DNA from: JAVJSU01 sp040219275
GTDB lineage: Bacteria > Chloroflexota > Anaerolineae > Aggregatilineales > Phototrophicaceae
Length of the DNA: 64,000 nucleotides
Reading direction: 5' to 3'
NCBI GenBank assembly: GCA_040219275.1
Contig: JAVJSU010000043.1
Location: 20,190-84,189, forward strand
A program made the translations under genes and the position numbers. Positions 41,094-49,822 of the stretch are shown one piece after another. The notes under the pieces are model-generated. The model was given only the letters and a program-made list of their open reading frames with translations. It was not told where the DNA came from and searched no databases. The stretch's first letter is position 1, and each line of letters begins with the position of its first letter.

Positions 41094-43724
41094 ATGAAGA
41101 CACGCACACTATTCCTCACGTTGATTATCGCCATTTTATTGGGCGCGTTTGCTCTACGCCTGTGGCAGTTGGATACCGAATCGCTCTGGCACGACGAAGG
41201 CTGGTCAATTCGTGCTATCGAATCGCCTTTCACCACGCCGGATGATAACACCCCGTTCCTCTATTATTTGACCGGACATCTGCTGTGGCGGGCAATCGGC
41301 GGCGACTCACCGTTTGTCTATCGCTATACGTCGGTGTTGCTCGGTGTTGTGACGGTTGCCGTGGCGATTCTGCTTTCGCGCCGATGGTTGATTCCGCGCA
41401 CGGCAGTTATGGCGGGGATTCTGGTGGCGGTCAATCCACTGTTGTGGGATTACGCGCAGGAAGTGCGGGCTTATGTGGCGGTGCCGTTGATCGCCCTTTT
41501 ATTGTTGCTCGGCGCGGGCGAGATTTTGCGTCATCAACGGGGCGAACGTGTGCCGTTGCGCGTGTGGCTATTCGTGTTCATCGTGGAAGTTGCCGGACTC
41601 TATACCCATAATTTAACCGTTCCATTGATCGTCTGGCTGAATGTTGCGCTCGGTTTGGCGTGGCTTTGGCGGCGAGATTTTCGCGTTATGGTCACATGGG
41701 CGGGTTGGCAAATCGCGTTGATTGTCGCCTATATCCCGTGGTTATTGACTCAAGCGCCCTCCGGCACACCACTCAACACCCCGCCACAAATTGGTTTGGC
41801 GCTCATCCGTGACATCTGGGCGAGTTATTTTTTGCCCGTTTTGCCGCAATTGCAGGACGCGCTGAACGCCAATTCTACGCTGTTGGGATTGATTGTGGTG
41901 TTGGGCATGGTCGGGATTGCGGGATTGGTTGTGGGCAATGTTGGTAAAGTGGGCGACATGGCAGGTCGCCCCTACAAATACGCAATTTATCTCCTGCTGA
42001 CCCATGCGCTCCTCGTGCCGATATTTTCCACCGCGTTGATGCTCGCCGCAAATATCGACTTTCATCCGCGTTATTACATCGCCGCCGTACCGGGAACGCT
42101 GATTCTGCTGGTAACGAGTCGCACGAATATTTCAGCGATATGGGGTAGAGAAAAAAGTCCCGCCTTGAGAATCGGGGAGGGATTTAGGGTGGGGATCATC
42201 TTTATTGCACTCATCATTTCCGCGTGGAGCATCCAGCAAATCCGCACGACGCGCCAATATCAGCATGATGATTTTCAGGCGATTGCGGAATTTTACGCCA
42301 CCCTGCCCGCCGATGCGCGAATAGTGATTCCCTTCAACGATGAACCCGCGCTGGAATATGCCTTCGCCGACCAAATCAGCGCCGAGTTCATTAATGTGCC
42401 ACTCTATAGCGACGAAGCTACCGCCTTAGAAACCATTCGTACGCTTGCAGGCAGACAGGTCGAATTGCTAACATGGTTTCAACTTCCGGCTGATCCACGC
42501 GGGATGTATGACTGTATGCTCGGCGCGATGAGCACAACTATTGAAGCGTCCGTCACAGTATTTGGCTTATCGACGCAAGGCTATAATTTGCCGGAAACAC
42601 TACCGGAATTCGAGCCGATCAGCATGGACTCTCCTTATCGTCAGGTGGGCTTACAAACTGCCGCCGTGATGCGTGGCGCGGGGGGGATTTGCCTGCGAAC
42701 AACATGGACGCTGACTCAGCCGATTGCCGAAAACGTGCAGGTTGCTGTCTCAATTCTCAATCCGTTCGGTGCGCCAATTGCCCGTATGGATAGCGAAATC
42801 GCCCGTGATGATAATGTCGGCACGGCGACTTGGTCGGAGGCTGAACAGGGCGCGGCGTATCATCTTCTGCGCTTACCGGAAGGCACACCCGCAGGCGATT
42901 ATGATCTGCTGTTGAACGTCTATACGCCGTCACAACCGAGCGGATTTGATGTGCTTGACGCGGGCGGCAATCCGGCGGGGAAAGATTATCGCGTCGTGGA
43001 GGCGATCCGATCAGACGGCGTTCCGGCGGATTTTGGGGAGTCTCGGTTGCTAACCGAAAATGTGAACATGGTTCAGACGGGCATTCCGCTAGAATTCACC
43101 CTGCAAATTGCATCTGATTCCGTGCGTGATGCTGAACTTACACTTTCCGGTCAAGGCTGGTCGCTGACGGAAACCATCGCTTTAGCGGGCGATCAATTGG
43201 CGTGGGTGCAATTGACGATTCCAGCGGGCAATGCAGGCGAGGCGACCCTGATGCTGGACGGTCAACCACTCGCCACCTTCACCATCACCGACCCACCGCG
43301 CACCTTTGATGCGCCGCCCATGCCCATCACGCTAAATACACGTTTAGCTGATTTTGCGATGCTGACTGGCGCGGACTTTCCGGCGGAAATCAGCACCAAT
43401 CAAGCGTTTGATGTTACCTTGCTCTGGGAAAGTCTCGCCACGCCGGATAGATCGTATACTGTCTTCGTCCAACTAATCGACCCTGATGGGCGGGTGCTGG
43501 CGCAAAGTGATTCGCTACCCGCCCAAGCCGAGCGCCCGACGACTGGTTGGGTCGCGGGGGAATTCATCAGCGATTCACACACGTTAACATGGAACATCAC
43601 CGACTATGACGGCGACGCACAATTAATCGCAGGCATGTATGACGCGGAAAATGGCTTCCGGCGATTGCTAACAGACGATGGCGCAGATCGAGTTGAAATC
43701 GGCTCCGTGATGGTCATGCCGTAA
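41094..43724 (+). CDS. GT-C (GT39/ArnT-like) glycosyltransferase with extracytoplasmic C-terminal region
   Basis: About 876 residues. The N-terminal half has about 10-12 membrane segments. The first loop contains LWHDEGWS, the DE pair expected for GT-C enzymes that use polyprenyl-phosphate sugars, and an FHPRYYIAAVPG block closes the membrane part. From about residue 410 a large soluble region follows with two beta-rich parts (TWTLTQPIAENVQVAVSILN, LLWESLATPDRSYTVFVQLI). Two short dispersed DNA repeats interrupt the membrane region in frame, at 41951-41975 (VGDMAGRPYK) and 42150-42197 (REKSPALRIGEGFRVG). I prefer the ATG at 41094, directly after a -10 box. The acceptor is unknown; glycolipid or cell-surface glycan is plausible. 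Confidence 0.75.
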   Translation: MKTRTLFLTLIIAILLGAFALRLWQLDTESLWHDEGWSIRAIESPFTTPDDNTPFLYYLTGHLLWRAIGGDSPFVYRYTSVLLGVVTVAVAILLSRRWLIPRTAVMAGILVAVNPLLWDYAQEVRAYVAVPLIALLLLLGAGEILRHQRGERVPLRVWLFVFIVEVAGLYTHNLTVPLIVWLNVALGLAWLWRRDFRVMVTWAGWQIALIVAYIPWLLTQAPSGTPLNTPPQIGLALIRDIWASYFLPVLPQLQDALNANSTLLGLIVVLGMVGIAGLVVGNVGKVGDMAGRPYKYAIYLLLTHALLVPIFSTALMLAANIDFHPRYYIAAVPGTLILLVTSRTNISAIWGREKSPALRIGEGFRVGIIFIALIISAWSIQQIRTTRQYQHDDFQAIAEFYATLPADARIVIPFNDEPALEYAFADQISAEFINVPLYSDEATALETIRTLAGRQVELLTWFQLPADPRGMYDCMLGAMSTTIEASVTVFGLSTQGYNLPETLPEFEPISMDSPYRQVGLQTAAVMRGAGGICLRTTWTLTQPIAENVQVAVSILNPFGAPIARMDSEIARDDNVGTATWSEAEQGAAYHLLRLPEGTPAGDYDLLLNVYTPSQPSGFDVLDAGGNPAGKDYRVVEAIRSDGVPADFGESRLLTENVNMVQTGIPLEFTLQIASDSVRDAELTLSGQGWSLTETIALAGDQLAWVQLTIPAGNAGEATLMLDGQPLATFTITDPPRTFDAPPMPITLNTRLADFAMLTGADFPAEISTNQAFDVTLLWESLATPDRSYTVFVQLIDPDGRVLAQSDSLPAQAERPTTGWVAGEFISDSHTLTWNITDYDGDAQLIAGMYDAENGFRRLLTDDGADRVEIGSVMVMP
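41951..41975. repeat. Family-B palindrome inside a coding sequence
   Basis: GGGCGACATGGCAGGTCGCC plus CCTAC is the reverse complement of a GTAGGGGCGACCTG…GTCGCCC element also seen at 59382-59407 and, degenerate, at 17254 and 59441. It is translated here as VGDMAGRPYK between two membrane segments. Confidence 0.65.
42150..42197. repeat. Family-A palindrome inside a coding sequence
   Basis: AAAAGTCCCGCCTTGAGAAT, then CGGGGAGGGATTTAGGGTGG, match the intergenic copy at 57967-58014 nearly base for base. It is translated as REKSPALRIGEGFRVG without disturbing the reading frame. Confidence 0.7.
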
Positions 43725-44032
43725 AAATGAGTAAAAAGCAGTGCTGATTAATGTGACGTAAGACCGTTTGCACCGCCCATCTTGTTGCGGTTGCCGTGCA
43801 TAATATTTATATGCGGCAAGAGGCTATGGGTGCCATTGCCAAAGAATAACTTTTCTGCCAACATTGGCATTTTGAGGGGAAATCTCGCCAATGTGTATGG
43901 CGGTGTGGCAGTGCATTGGCGGTTTTTCATCATCCTTTGACCATTCTGTGTAGCATTGGTGTTTGCTCAGGGTAGCACAGATTTCCCGCGCATAGTGAGC
44001 CAAATGCTCCGCCAAAAGGACTCAATTCTGTT

Positions 44033-44058
44033 AGGTGTGATGCGAGTCACGCCTTTTT
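44033..44058 (+). terminator. Hairpin terminator, copy 1 of a repeated pair
   Basis: AGGTGTGA and TCACGCCT form an 8-bp stem (one G-T pair) with loop TGCGAG and a TTTTT tail. The same loop and stem occur at 45960-45987. Confidence 0.75.
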
Positions 44059-44168
44059 CTATGCTTATTCGGCACTTTTCCTCCGGCTTGCCTACCTCGC
44101 TATATCATCTAAAGTTAATCCACTATAACTGGCGTACAGTTGAGAGGGATTTTTTGTTAGAAAACATC

Positions 44169-44199
44169 ATGACAAAAATCTGCGTTTTGCCTCTATAAT
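44169..44199 (+). promoter_or_regulatory. Sigma-70-like promoter
   Basis: ATGACA and TATAAT are separated by 19 bases, and the GTG start follows 36 bp after the -10 box with a GGAG site between. The spacer is slightly long. Confidence 0.5.
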
Positions 44200-44235
44200 A
44201 CGGAGACGAACAGCATAAGCAAAGGAGTAATTCTA

Positions 44236-45939
44236 GTGAAGTTGAGACTTTTTGGGGTTATGCTCGTCTTTGTGGTTCTGGGGTCAGGTGTGGTCTTAGG
44301 GCAGGACGATGGGAGCGCGTTTCCACCTGACCCTTCTGAAATTTTCCCTGAGAATCTCGAAGTGGTTGATTCACAGATGATACCTCCAAGAAACCAACAG
44401 AGCTTTGCACCTGAAGTAGACACGGAACAGCGCGTCGTCCGTGTGTATGACCGCACGAACGAAACATGGCGTGAGTTACCCTATCCTGAAGGCACTCCGC
44501 CAGATAGCCACCCATTTTTAGATTATCGGCGGGGTTCTGGTGGCGATTATTATTTATTGGTGCGAGATGGTGGCGCGTGGCTACTTGAAGATGGCGCTTT
44601 TGACTATGTTCCGCTTGAATTTGTCTGTGGCACACAGATTCCTGCTCTTGAGGGATATGGCGCATGGGTCTTTGTCAATGATGAAACAACCGGACAGGCT
44701 AACCTGTGTTTTACGGAAACGGATCAACGCTCAATCCCATTGCCGGAAGGGATTGTGTGGGATCATTATCAAAGTGGTACACCAGATGTATCACCGGATG
44801 ACGAACGATTGGTGATTTTTGGCGTTGTGCTTGATGATCGCGGCTTAATGGCGCAGTCCTACGAAGCGTACGGCTATAGCATCGCCGACGATCAACTCAT
44901 TTATCTTGGGAACATCCCCTCTATCAGTGCGTCAGATTATCCGCCTAGTGCGAGACTTGGATGGATTAATGATTCACAAGGGTCGATATTTTATGGTCCA
45001 ACACAACGGGGTTTATCTCATGCGTTTTATGGATTTGATTTAGATCAGCCTGAGAGTCTGGAATTGATCGTTAGGGGGTGGATGAATATTTATGACTTCA
45101 ACCCCATTGAGTTGCGCTATGAATACATGGAAACAACAGCGTTCTTAGAGTGGCAAACCGGGACGATGTATCAAACACACGAACCCTGTCGTTTCTTCGC
45201 TTATGAAGCACGCGGGATTTTCCGTTATGATCTCGGTTATGATTGCCCCGGCGTGGATTTCGCAAGCGCGGGCGATTTTGTTTATACGGTGCGCGTTGAC
45301 GGCAATCCGGCACAATCCTCCACGCTCATTCGCTTAAATATCGTCACAGGTGAAATCACAGAGATGATTAGCGGTTCATTTGAAGGTGTGCTCACCGTGA
45401 CGCATGATAACCGTTATATTTTGCTTGCCGTTGGCAGTGACGCTATTGATCGTGTTGATTATTACGACCCCAATGAGTTTGAAATGAGGGAGATTGGCGC
45501 GGCAAATCTGATCGTGTTTGATCTCCAGACACGAGAACGGGTTCAGGCGATGGGTAGCGCCACTTTCTGGTCTGATGTGACCACGTATGTGTGCGGGGAA
45601 AATTGCTTTGTCGCCACATTGGGCGATTCTCCATTTGTCGAGATACCAACTTATATCATCTTCCCGCCATCCGGCGAGATTACAAGTTTGACGACAAGCC
45701 TCTTTAGACCATCACCCTCCGGCGAAAACTTCATCGTTGATTATACAGACTACGGCGGCGGGTTGAGCGTCGCTAATTTTAACAATGGCACAATTACACC
45801 ACTTGAAATCACGCAGGATGTTTATGAGGTGAGCTTCGGTTGGGATCGTACCGAAGACATCATCAACGCCTATGTGACCCTACCGGAAACTGAAACTGCA
45901 CCGTCACAAACGGCACTCTTCACCCTGCGCGTGCCGTAA
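44236..45939 (+). CDS. Secreted propeller-like protein of unknown function, 567 aa
   Basis: A signal peptide (1-22, ending GVVLGQ) is followed by a long beta-rich protein with aromatic, acidic repeats (GGDYYLLVRDGGAWLLEDGA, PDVSPDDERLVIFG, TVTHDNRYILLAVGS). The blades recall PD40/TolB propellers but are degenerate. Cys pairs (VCGENCF; DCPG) suggest an oxidising compartment. The start is a GTG behind AAAGGAG, and a strong terminator follows. The function is unknown. Confidence 0.6.
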   Translation: MKLRLFGVMLVFVVLGSGVVLGQDDGSAFPPDPSEIFPENLEVVDSQMIPPRNQQSFAPEVDTEQRVVRVYDRTNETWRELPYPEGTPPDSHPFLDYRRGSGGDYYLLVRDGGAWLLEDGAFDYVPLEFVCGTQIPALEGYGAWVFVNDETTGQANLCFTETDQRSIPLPEGIVWDHYQSGTPDVSPDDERLVIFGVVLDDRGLMAQSYEAYGYSIADDQLIYLGNIPSISASDYPPSARLGWINDSQGSIFYGPTQRGLSHAFYGFDLDQPESLELIVRGWMNIYDFNPIELRYEYMETTAFLEWQTGTMYQTHEPCRFFAYEARGIFRYDLGYDCPGVDFASAGDFVYTVRVDGNPAQSSTLIRLNIVTGEITEMISGSFEGVLTVTHDNRYILLAVGSDAIDRVDYYDPNEFEMREIGAANLIVFDLQTRERVQAMGSATFWSDVTTYVCGENCFVATLGDSPFVEIPTYIIFPPSGEITSLTTSLFRPSPSGENFIVDYTDYGGGLSVANFNNGTITPLEITQDVYEVSFGWDRTEDIINAYVTLPETETAPSQTALFTLRVP

Positions 45940-45959
45940 ATTTATAGCCAATCCCTTAG

Positions 45960-45987
45960 AGGCGTGATGCGAGTCACGCTTTTTTTA
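45960..45987 (+). terminator. Hairpin terminator, copy 2 of a repeated pair
   Basis: GGCGTGA / TCACGCT with loop TGCGAG, followed by a run of eight T. It terminates the secreted-protein gene about 20 bp after its stop. Confidence 0.85.
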
Positions 45988-46005
45988 TTGACAGATGGAG
46001 GCAAA

Positions 46006-47058
46006 ATGTCAGAACAAAACACACTCCCACCAGAGAATCATACGGAAACGATACGTAACATTTGGAAAACTCATCAAGGTTTATATGTAATTGCCGGAAT
46101 TATCATCGGATTGTTTCTCTATCCTCTGTTAAATTTGATCGTGAACGATTTGCTTAATCTGATGCAAACCCTTGTACCGCTCGTTGTTGGTATTGTTTTG
46201 ACTGTGATGTTCATTGACCAACTTTACCAACGCCGTGAAGAACAGCGCAGACTCCGTGATTTGCAGGAGCAACTTGTGCTTGATGCGGGCAGTTCGGTCA
46301 ATCTGATAGCTACCCGTGCGATTGATGTCCTTCGTAAAAAGGGCTGGTTAAACGGTGAAGGGGTGTATAACCATACGCACGCGGTGCTGGCAGGTACAGA
46401 TTTATCCTACGCAGATTTGCGGACTGTTCAGATGATAAGAGCAAACTTGTCCGGTACGGATTTAACCTGTGCCAATCTCGATGAGGCAGTGCTAATGGAT
46501 GCCAATTTGACGCATGCAAAGATGATAAATGCGACATTGGTTGGTGCAATTTTGGGTGGTGCGAAATTAAATAATGCCGATCTCTATGTTGCGAACTTAA
46601 CAAAGGCACATCTGACACGCGTAAGATTCGATGGGGCGTTTATGCGCTTTGTGAATTTGAGCGCCGTAAAATTAGACCATGCTTATCTGGAAAACGTAGA
46701 TTTGAGAGATGTTCGACTAGAAGGCGCGAACCTGCAATCGAGTAGTCTCAAGGGTTCAAATCTAGAGGATGCACTGCTTATCGGGGCGAATTTGAGGGGG
46801 GCTAATCTTGCCGATGTACTTTTGAGCAACGCAAAATTTGATGAGACCACGATTCTTAAGGACGGATCACTGTGGTCAGAGGGACGTGATCTCACCGAGT
46901 TTGGTGCTGAGACACGAGACATACTGGAAATGGATGTTCACATGGGTGAAAATCGTAAAATGTATTTGGTTTATACCTTTGCCGATGGAACGAAACGGCG
47001 CTGGCAACAGGGAATAGGCTGGTTGGATGACCGCTACGGCAACCCGATAGACCATTAG
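46006..47058 (+). CDS. Membrane-anchored pentapeptide-repeat protein, 350 aa
   Basis: One or two N-terminal membrane segments (about 24-68: GLYVIAGIIIGLFLYPLLNL, LVPLVVGIVLTVMFI) are followed by a charged coiled-coil-like helix (QLYQRREEQRRLRDLQEQLV). From about 125 to 280 come pentapeptide repeats (ADLRTVQMIRANLSGTDLTC, ANLDEAVLMDANLT, GANLRGANLADVLL). A cap region and a soluble tail (MYLVYTFADGTKRRWQQG) close it. I start at 46006, five bases after GGAGG; the upstream ATGs lie in the preceding terminator. It probably faces the cytosol as a scaffold. Confidence 0.8.
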   Translation: MSEQNTLPPENHTETIRNIWKTHQGLYVIAGIIIGLFLYPLLNLIVNDLLNLMQTLVPLVVGIVLTVMFIDQLYQRREEQRRLRDLQEQLVLDAGSSVNLIATRAIDVLRKKGWLNGEGVYNHTHAVLAGTDLSYADLRTVQMIRANLSGTDLTCANLDEAVLMDANLTHAKMINATLVGAILGGAKLNNADLYVANLTKAHLTRVRFDGAFMRFVNLSAVKLDHAYLENVDLRDVRLEGANLQSSSLKGSNLEDALLIGANLRGANLADVLLSNAKFDETTILKDGSLWSEGRDLTEFGAETRDILEMDVHMGENRKMYLVYTFADGTKRRWQQGIGWLDDRYGNPIDH

Positions 47059-47180
47059 ACTCGGCTCACCTCACACCCGCCGACACCCAAGCCCAGCCGG
47101 AACGCATGTTGATGCGATAAGCGAACGTGTGGCATAATCAGTACAGAGTTGTTCCGTTCCGATTGATAAGGTGGGAAATC

Positions 47181-48134
47181 GTGGAAAATAACGAAGTAGC
47201 GCAACCAAACGTCCTGATTACGGGGGCGAATAGCATCGTCGGGCTAACTGTCATTAAAAAGCTCGTCGCTGAGGGGCATAAAGTTTATGCGACCACGCCG
47301 ACGACAGTGGGCGCAGGCGAAATCCGCTCCGCAGGCGGGCATCCGGTCTATCCAGATTTAACGCGTGCCTCCGAAATCATCAGCACCTTCAAAATGGCAA
47401 AGACAGACATCCTCATTCATTTAGAGCCACAATCGTTTAACACCGTGCCGTTTAACGTGCAGTGGGACGCTGATGCCGTAGAAACCAACACCCGCGCCAT
47501 CGTCAAAGCGGCGGAAGAAGCGGGCGTGAGTTATATCGTGTATGTCAGCTTCGCCTTCCTCTATGCCAAGAGTGACTCCGCGGATGAAAGTGCGGCGCTC
47601 ATCAGTGCATCAACAAATCCTGTCGTCAAAGCGGCGCTCGACGCAGAAAAAGCCGTCAAGAATTCGTCTATTCAGAGCATCATTTTACGCGCCGGTTACG
47701 CCTACAGCGCGGATTCCGCCGGATTAGCAGAGCTACCGAATTTTCTCCGCGCAGGTCGTCCGGTGGTCGGCAGTAACACGCCGTCCAGCTGGGTTCATGC
47801 GGGTGATCTTGCCAGCGCCATCACGCTCGCCGTAGAAAAACGCCCCGATGCAGAGGTGCTCAACATCACCGATGGCGTGAGCGTTTCCACCAATGATTTT
47901 CTGGCGAAACTCAAAGCCTTAACCGGCATTGGAGCGTCCGGATCAGTACCCGGCTTTTTGCGCGGGATGTTCACCACCAAATCCGCCACCGCGTTAATGG
48001 CACTCGGCACGAATGTCAACAGCGACAAGGCAAAAACGGCGTTGGGCTGGTCTCCGGTGTATCCATCGGTGGATGCCGGTCTGGAGCAAATTTTGCTGAA
48101 ATGGCGCGCCGCAGAAACCAACGAGGCAATCTAA
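47181..48134 (+). CDS. NAD(P)-binding SDR-like protein lacking the canonical YxxxK
   Basis: About 317 residues with an extended-SDR fold. The nucleotide motif is LITGANSIVG, followed by VYATTPT, DILIHLEPQ, IVYVSFAFLYAKSD, SIILRAGYAYS and SSWVHAGDLASAITLAVEKR. In the place of YxxxK I see LYAKSD, so the catalytic pair is not evident; it may bind a nucleotide sugar or act as a regulator. The GTG at 47181 follows AAGGTGGG; an upstream GTG at 47127 is possible. It is the first gene of a three-gene operon with HAD and pseudo-shikimate-kinase genes. Confidence 0.7.
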   Translation: MENNEVAQPNVLITGANSIVGLTVIKKLVAEGHKVYATTPTTVGAGEIRSAGGHPVYPDLTRASEIISTFKMAKTDILIHLEPQSFNTVPFNVQWDADAVETNTRAIVKAAEEAGVSYIVYVSFAFLYAKSDSADESAALISASTNPVVKAALDAEKAVKNSSIQSIILRAGYAYSADSAGLAELPNFLRAGRPVVGSNTPSSWVHAGDLASAITLAVEKRPDAEVLNITDGVSVSTNDFLAKLKALTGIGASGSVPGFLRGMFTTKSATALMALGTNVNSDKAKTALGWSPVYPSVDAGLEQILLKWRAAETNEAI

Positions 48135-48137
48135 CAT

Positions 48138-48899
48138 ATGCTGAAAGCGATCTTATTTGACCTCGATGACACGCTGATAGATTGGTCGCATTTTTCTTCA
48201 AATTGGGAAGAAGTAGAATCCCGTCACCTGAGCGGGCTGTACACTTTTTTATGCGATACGATTCAGCCGTTTAGCACGAAAGACAACTTTACCGAAGGCT
48301 ATATTCAGCGCACCCGTGAGGCGTGGTCGAATGCACGTACCACGTTGATCGCACCACATCTCGGGCGCATCATCATCGAAACCGCCAGCGCGCTCGGTAT
48401 TCCGGCAGAAATGCTCGACGAAAAAGCCTGCTTAAAGGCGTATCAGTGGGGCGCTGTGCCGGGGACGAGTCCCTTCCCGGATGTGATTGAAAGTCTGACC
48501 CTTCTGCGGGAGCGCGGTTTACGCATGGGCATCGTCACCAATGCCTTCCAGCCGATGTGGATGCGCGACGAAGAGATGAATCAACACGGCTTGCTAGAAT
48601 TCTTCCCCGAATGTCGTTTTTCTGCGGCGGATGTGGGACGGCTAAAACCCCATGCGGATATTTTCGCCACCGCGCTAAACTGCCTTGATCTGCCGCCGGA
48701 AGAGGTCGTCTTTATCGGCGATAACCCGACTGCCGATGTTGCAGGTGCTCAATCTGCGGGGATGAACGCGATTTTGCGCTCCAAACGTTCCACGCGTTCG
48801 TATAAAAAAGGGCTGGTTGTACCGGACGGCACGATTGATTCGCTAAAGCAACTGCCGCCCATTCTTGATGCGCTCTATCCCGGATGGGGCAATGGTTGA
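48138..48899 (+). CDS. HAD-superfamily hydrolase
   Basis: A 253-residue HAD phosphatase with the four motifs: DLDDT (nucleophile Asp8, acid Asp10), IVTNA near residue 135, GRLKPHADIF with the Lys, and FIGDNPTADVAG with the Mg-binding Asp. An alpha-helical cap of C1 type lies between motifs I and II. It starts 4 bp after the SDR-like gene and overlaps the next gene by 8 bp, so the three are one operon. Its substrate, presumably a small phosphate ester, is unknown. Confidence 0.88.
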   Translation: MLKAILFDLDDTLIDWSHFSSNWEEVESRHLSGLYTFLCDTIQPFSTKDNFTEGYIQRTREAWSNARTTLIAPHLGRIIIETASALGIPAEMLDEKACLKAYQWGAVPGTSPFPDVIESLTLLRERGLRMGIVTNAFQPMWMRDEEMNQHGLLEFFPECRFSAADVGRLKPHADIFATALNCLDLPPEEVVFIGDNPTADVAGAQSAGMNAILRSKRSTRSYKKGLVVPDGTIDSLKQLPPILDALYPGWGNG

Positions 48900-49437
48900 T
48901 TTTCTATCGATTTCCGAGCGGAATTTAATCCTCACAGGCTACATCGGACCCAATCAACCGCTTTTAGGGCGGCAGATTGGGGATCGTTTGCGGATGCGTC
49001 TGGTGAACTTCGAGGAAGTCATCTCAGAGCGGATGCAATTGCCTGTGGCGGAAATCCGCACGTATTACGGGGAAACACGCTTAAAGTCCATCGAAGCCGA
49101 GTTGATTCAAGAAACGGCTCTGCGCCGGAGCACGGTGATTCGCGTTAGCGGGCGCACGCTAGCGAATGGGGATAACCTCGAACGTCTGCGCGAAACCGGT
49201 CCGGTGATTTGCCTGACGATTAACCTCGACGCGATGCTCCAACGCCTGCATATCAGCATGGGCGCACGCTTTCACAGTCCCGATGAGCGGGCGTTGGCGC
49301 TCGGTGATCTCAAACGCGAGTGGTCGGTGCGCCAATTGCCGAACGTCCACGAGATTGATACCACCTACATCGACGACGACACCATCGTTGAACGGGTGGT
49401 CGCGCTCTGGCAAGAACTCGCCCTCGAACGGGGGTAG
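48892..49437 (+). CDS. Shikimate-kinase-like protein with degenerate P-loop
   Basis: About 181 residues aligned by pattern with shikimate kinase: LILTGYIGPNQPLLGRQIGD in place of the P-loop, LRMRLVNFEEVISERM for the substrate-binding strand, VIRVSGRTL, GPVICLTINLDAMLQRL, and YIDDDTIVERVVALW. The usual GxxGxGKS/T is replaced by GYIGPNQPL, so ATP binding in the normal way is doubtful. Its RBS and overlap with the HAD gene indicate translational coupling. A regulatory or substrate-binding relic is more likely than the aromatic-pathway enzyme; no other aro genes are nearby. Confidence 0.65.
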   Translation: MVDFLSISERNLILTGYIGPNQPLLGRQIGDRLRMRLVNFEEVISERMQLPVAEIRTYYGETRLKSIEAELIQETALRRSTVIRVSGRTLANGDNLERLRETGPVICLTINLDAMLQRLHISMGARFHSPDERALALGDLKREWSVRQLPNVHEIDTTYIDDDTIVERVVALWQELALERG

Positions 49438-49453
49438 GTTTGAATTCTTTAGG

Positions 49454-49651
49454 CTATGTCGCCTCGATAAACCGATAGAGATACGCTGAGATGGGCACAC
49501 CCAATAAGAATCCTGCAATCGGGCTTAAGAACATGGCTAAAAGTATGTCGCCTACCATATCCGCCCCGCTTGTTATGATGTAAAAGCTCAGAATTGATAG
49601 GATTAGGCTGACGATCAGATAGAGCAATAACTGTCTAAAGACAAACTTCAT
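49454..49651 (-). CDS. Small membrane protein, about 65 aa
   Basis: Two hydrophobic segments (LLLYLIVSLILSILSFYIIT and GDILLAMFLSPIAGFLLGVPI). No family is recognised. ATG at 49651 with an AGG-containing upstream stretch; a longer in-frame reading to 49702 is less likely. It is convergent with the pseudo-shikimate-kinase gene. Confidence 0.4.
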   Translation of the reverse strand: MKFVFRQLLLYLIVSLILSILSFYIITSGADMVGDILLAMFLSPIAGFLLGVPISAYLYRFIEAT

Positions 49652-49822
49652 GCGCCTGCTTTCGTCTGCTGAATAACGCACCCGTACGCAAACACTGTAC
49701 ACTACTTTACTGCAATTGTCTTAAAATCATTGGCTACTGAGTTCGGCAAAAAAACCGCCTGATGACGTTTGAATGCGGTACCATAGGCGTTATGATTAAA
49801 GTCGGAGATTTTCCACCCGCTT

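Larger units (their letters stand above)
43725..44235. ncRNA. Structured intergenic region ending in a terminator; candidate non-coding RNA
   Basis: Several stems are visible: TTGCC…GGCAA enclosing GCATA/TATGC (about 43789-43820), TGCCAACATTGGCA (about 43857), CGCCAATG…CATTGGCG (about 43887-43920), then the hairpin-plus-T-run at 44033-44058. No ORF with a ribosome binding site is present. The stretch could be a small RNA, a long 3' UTR of the glycosyltransferase gene, or a mobile palindromic element; a related segment at 30.4 kb favours the last. The promoter for the next gene is at 44169-44199. Confidence 0.35.

Noticed and set aside
43748..44198. Short ORFs on both strands in the 43.7-44.2 kb gap
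   Set aside because: They lack ribosome binding sites and cross strong hairpins and a terminator; structured non-coding sequence explains the region better.
48892..49437. Functional aroK (shikimate kinase)
   Set aside because: The ATP-binding P-loop is not conserved and no aromatic-pathway genes are nearby.
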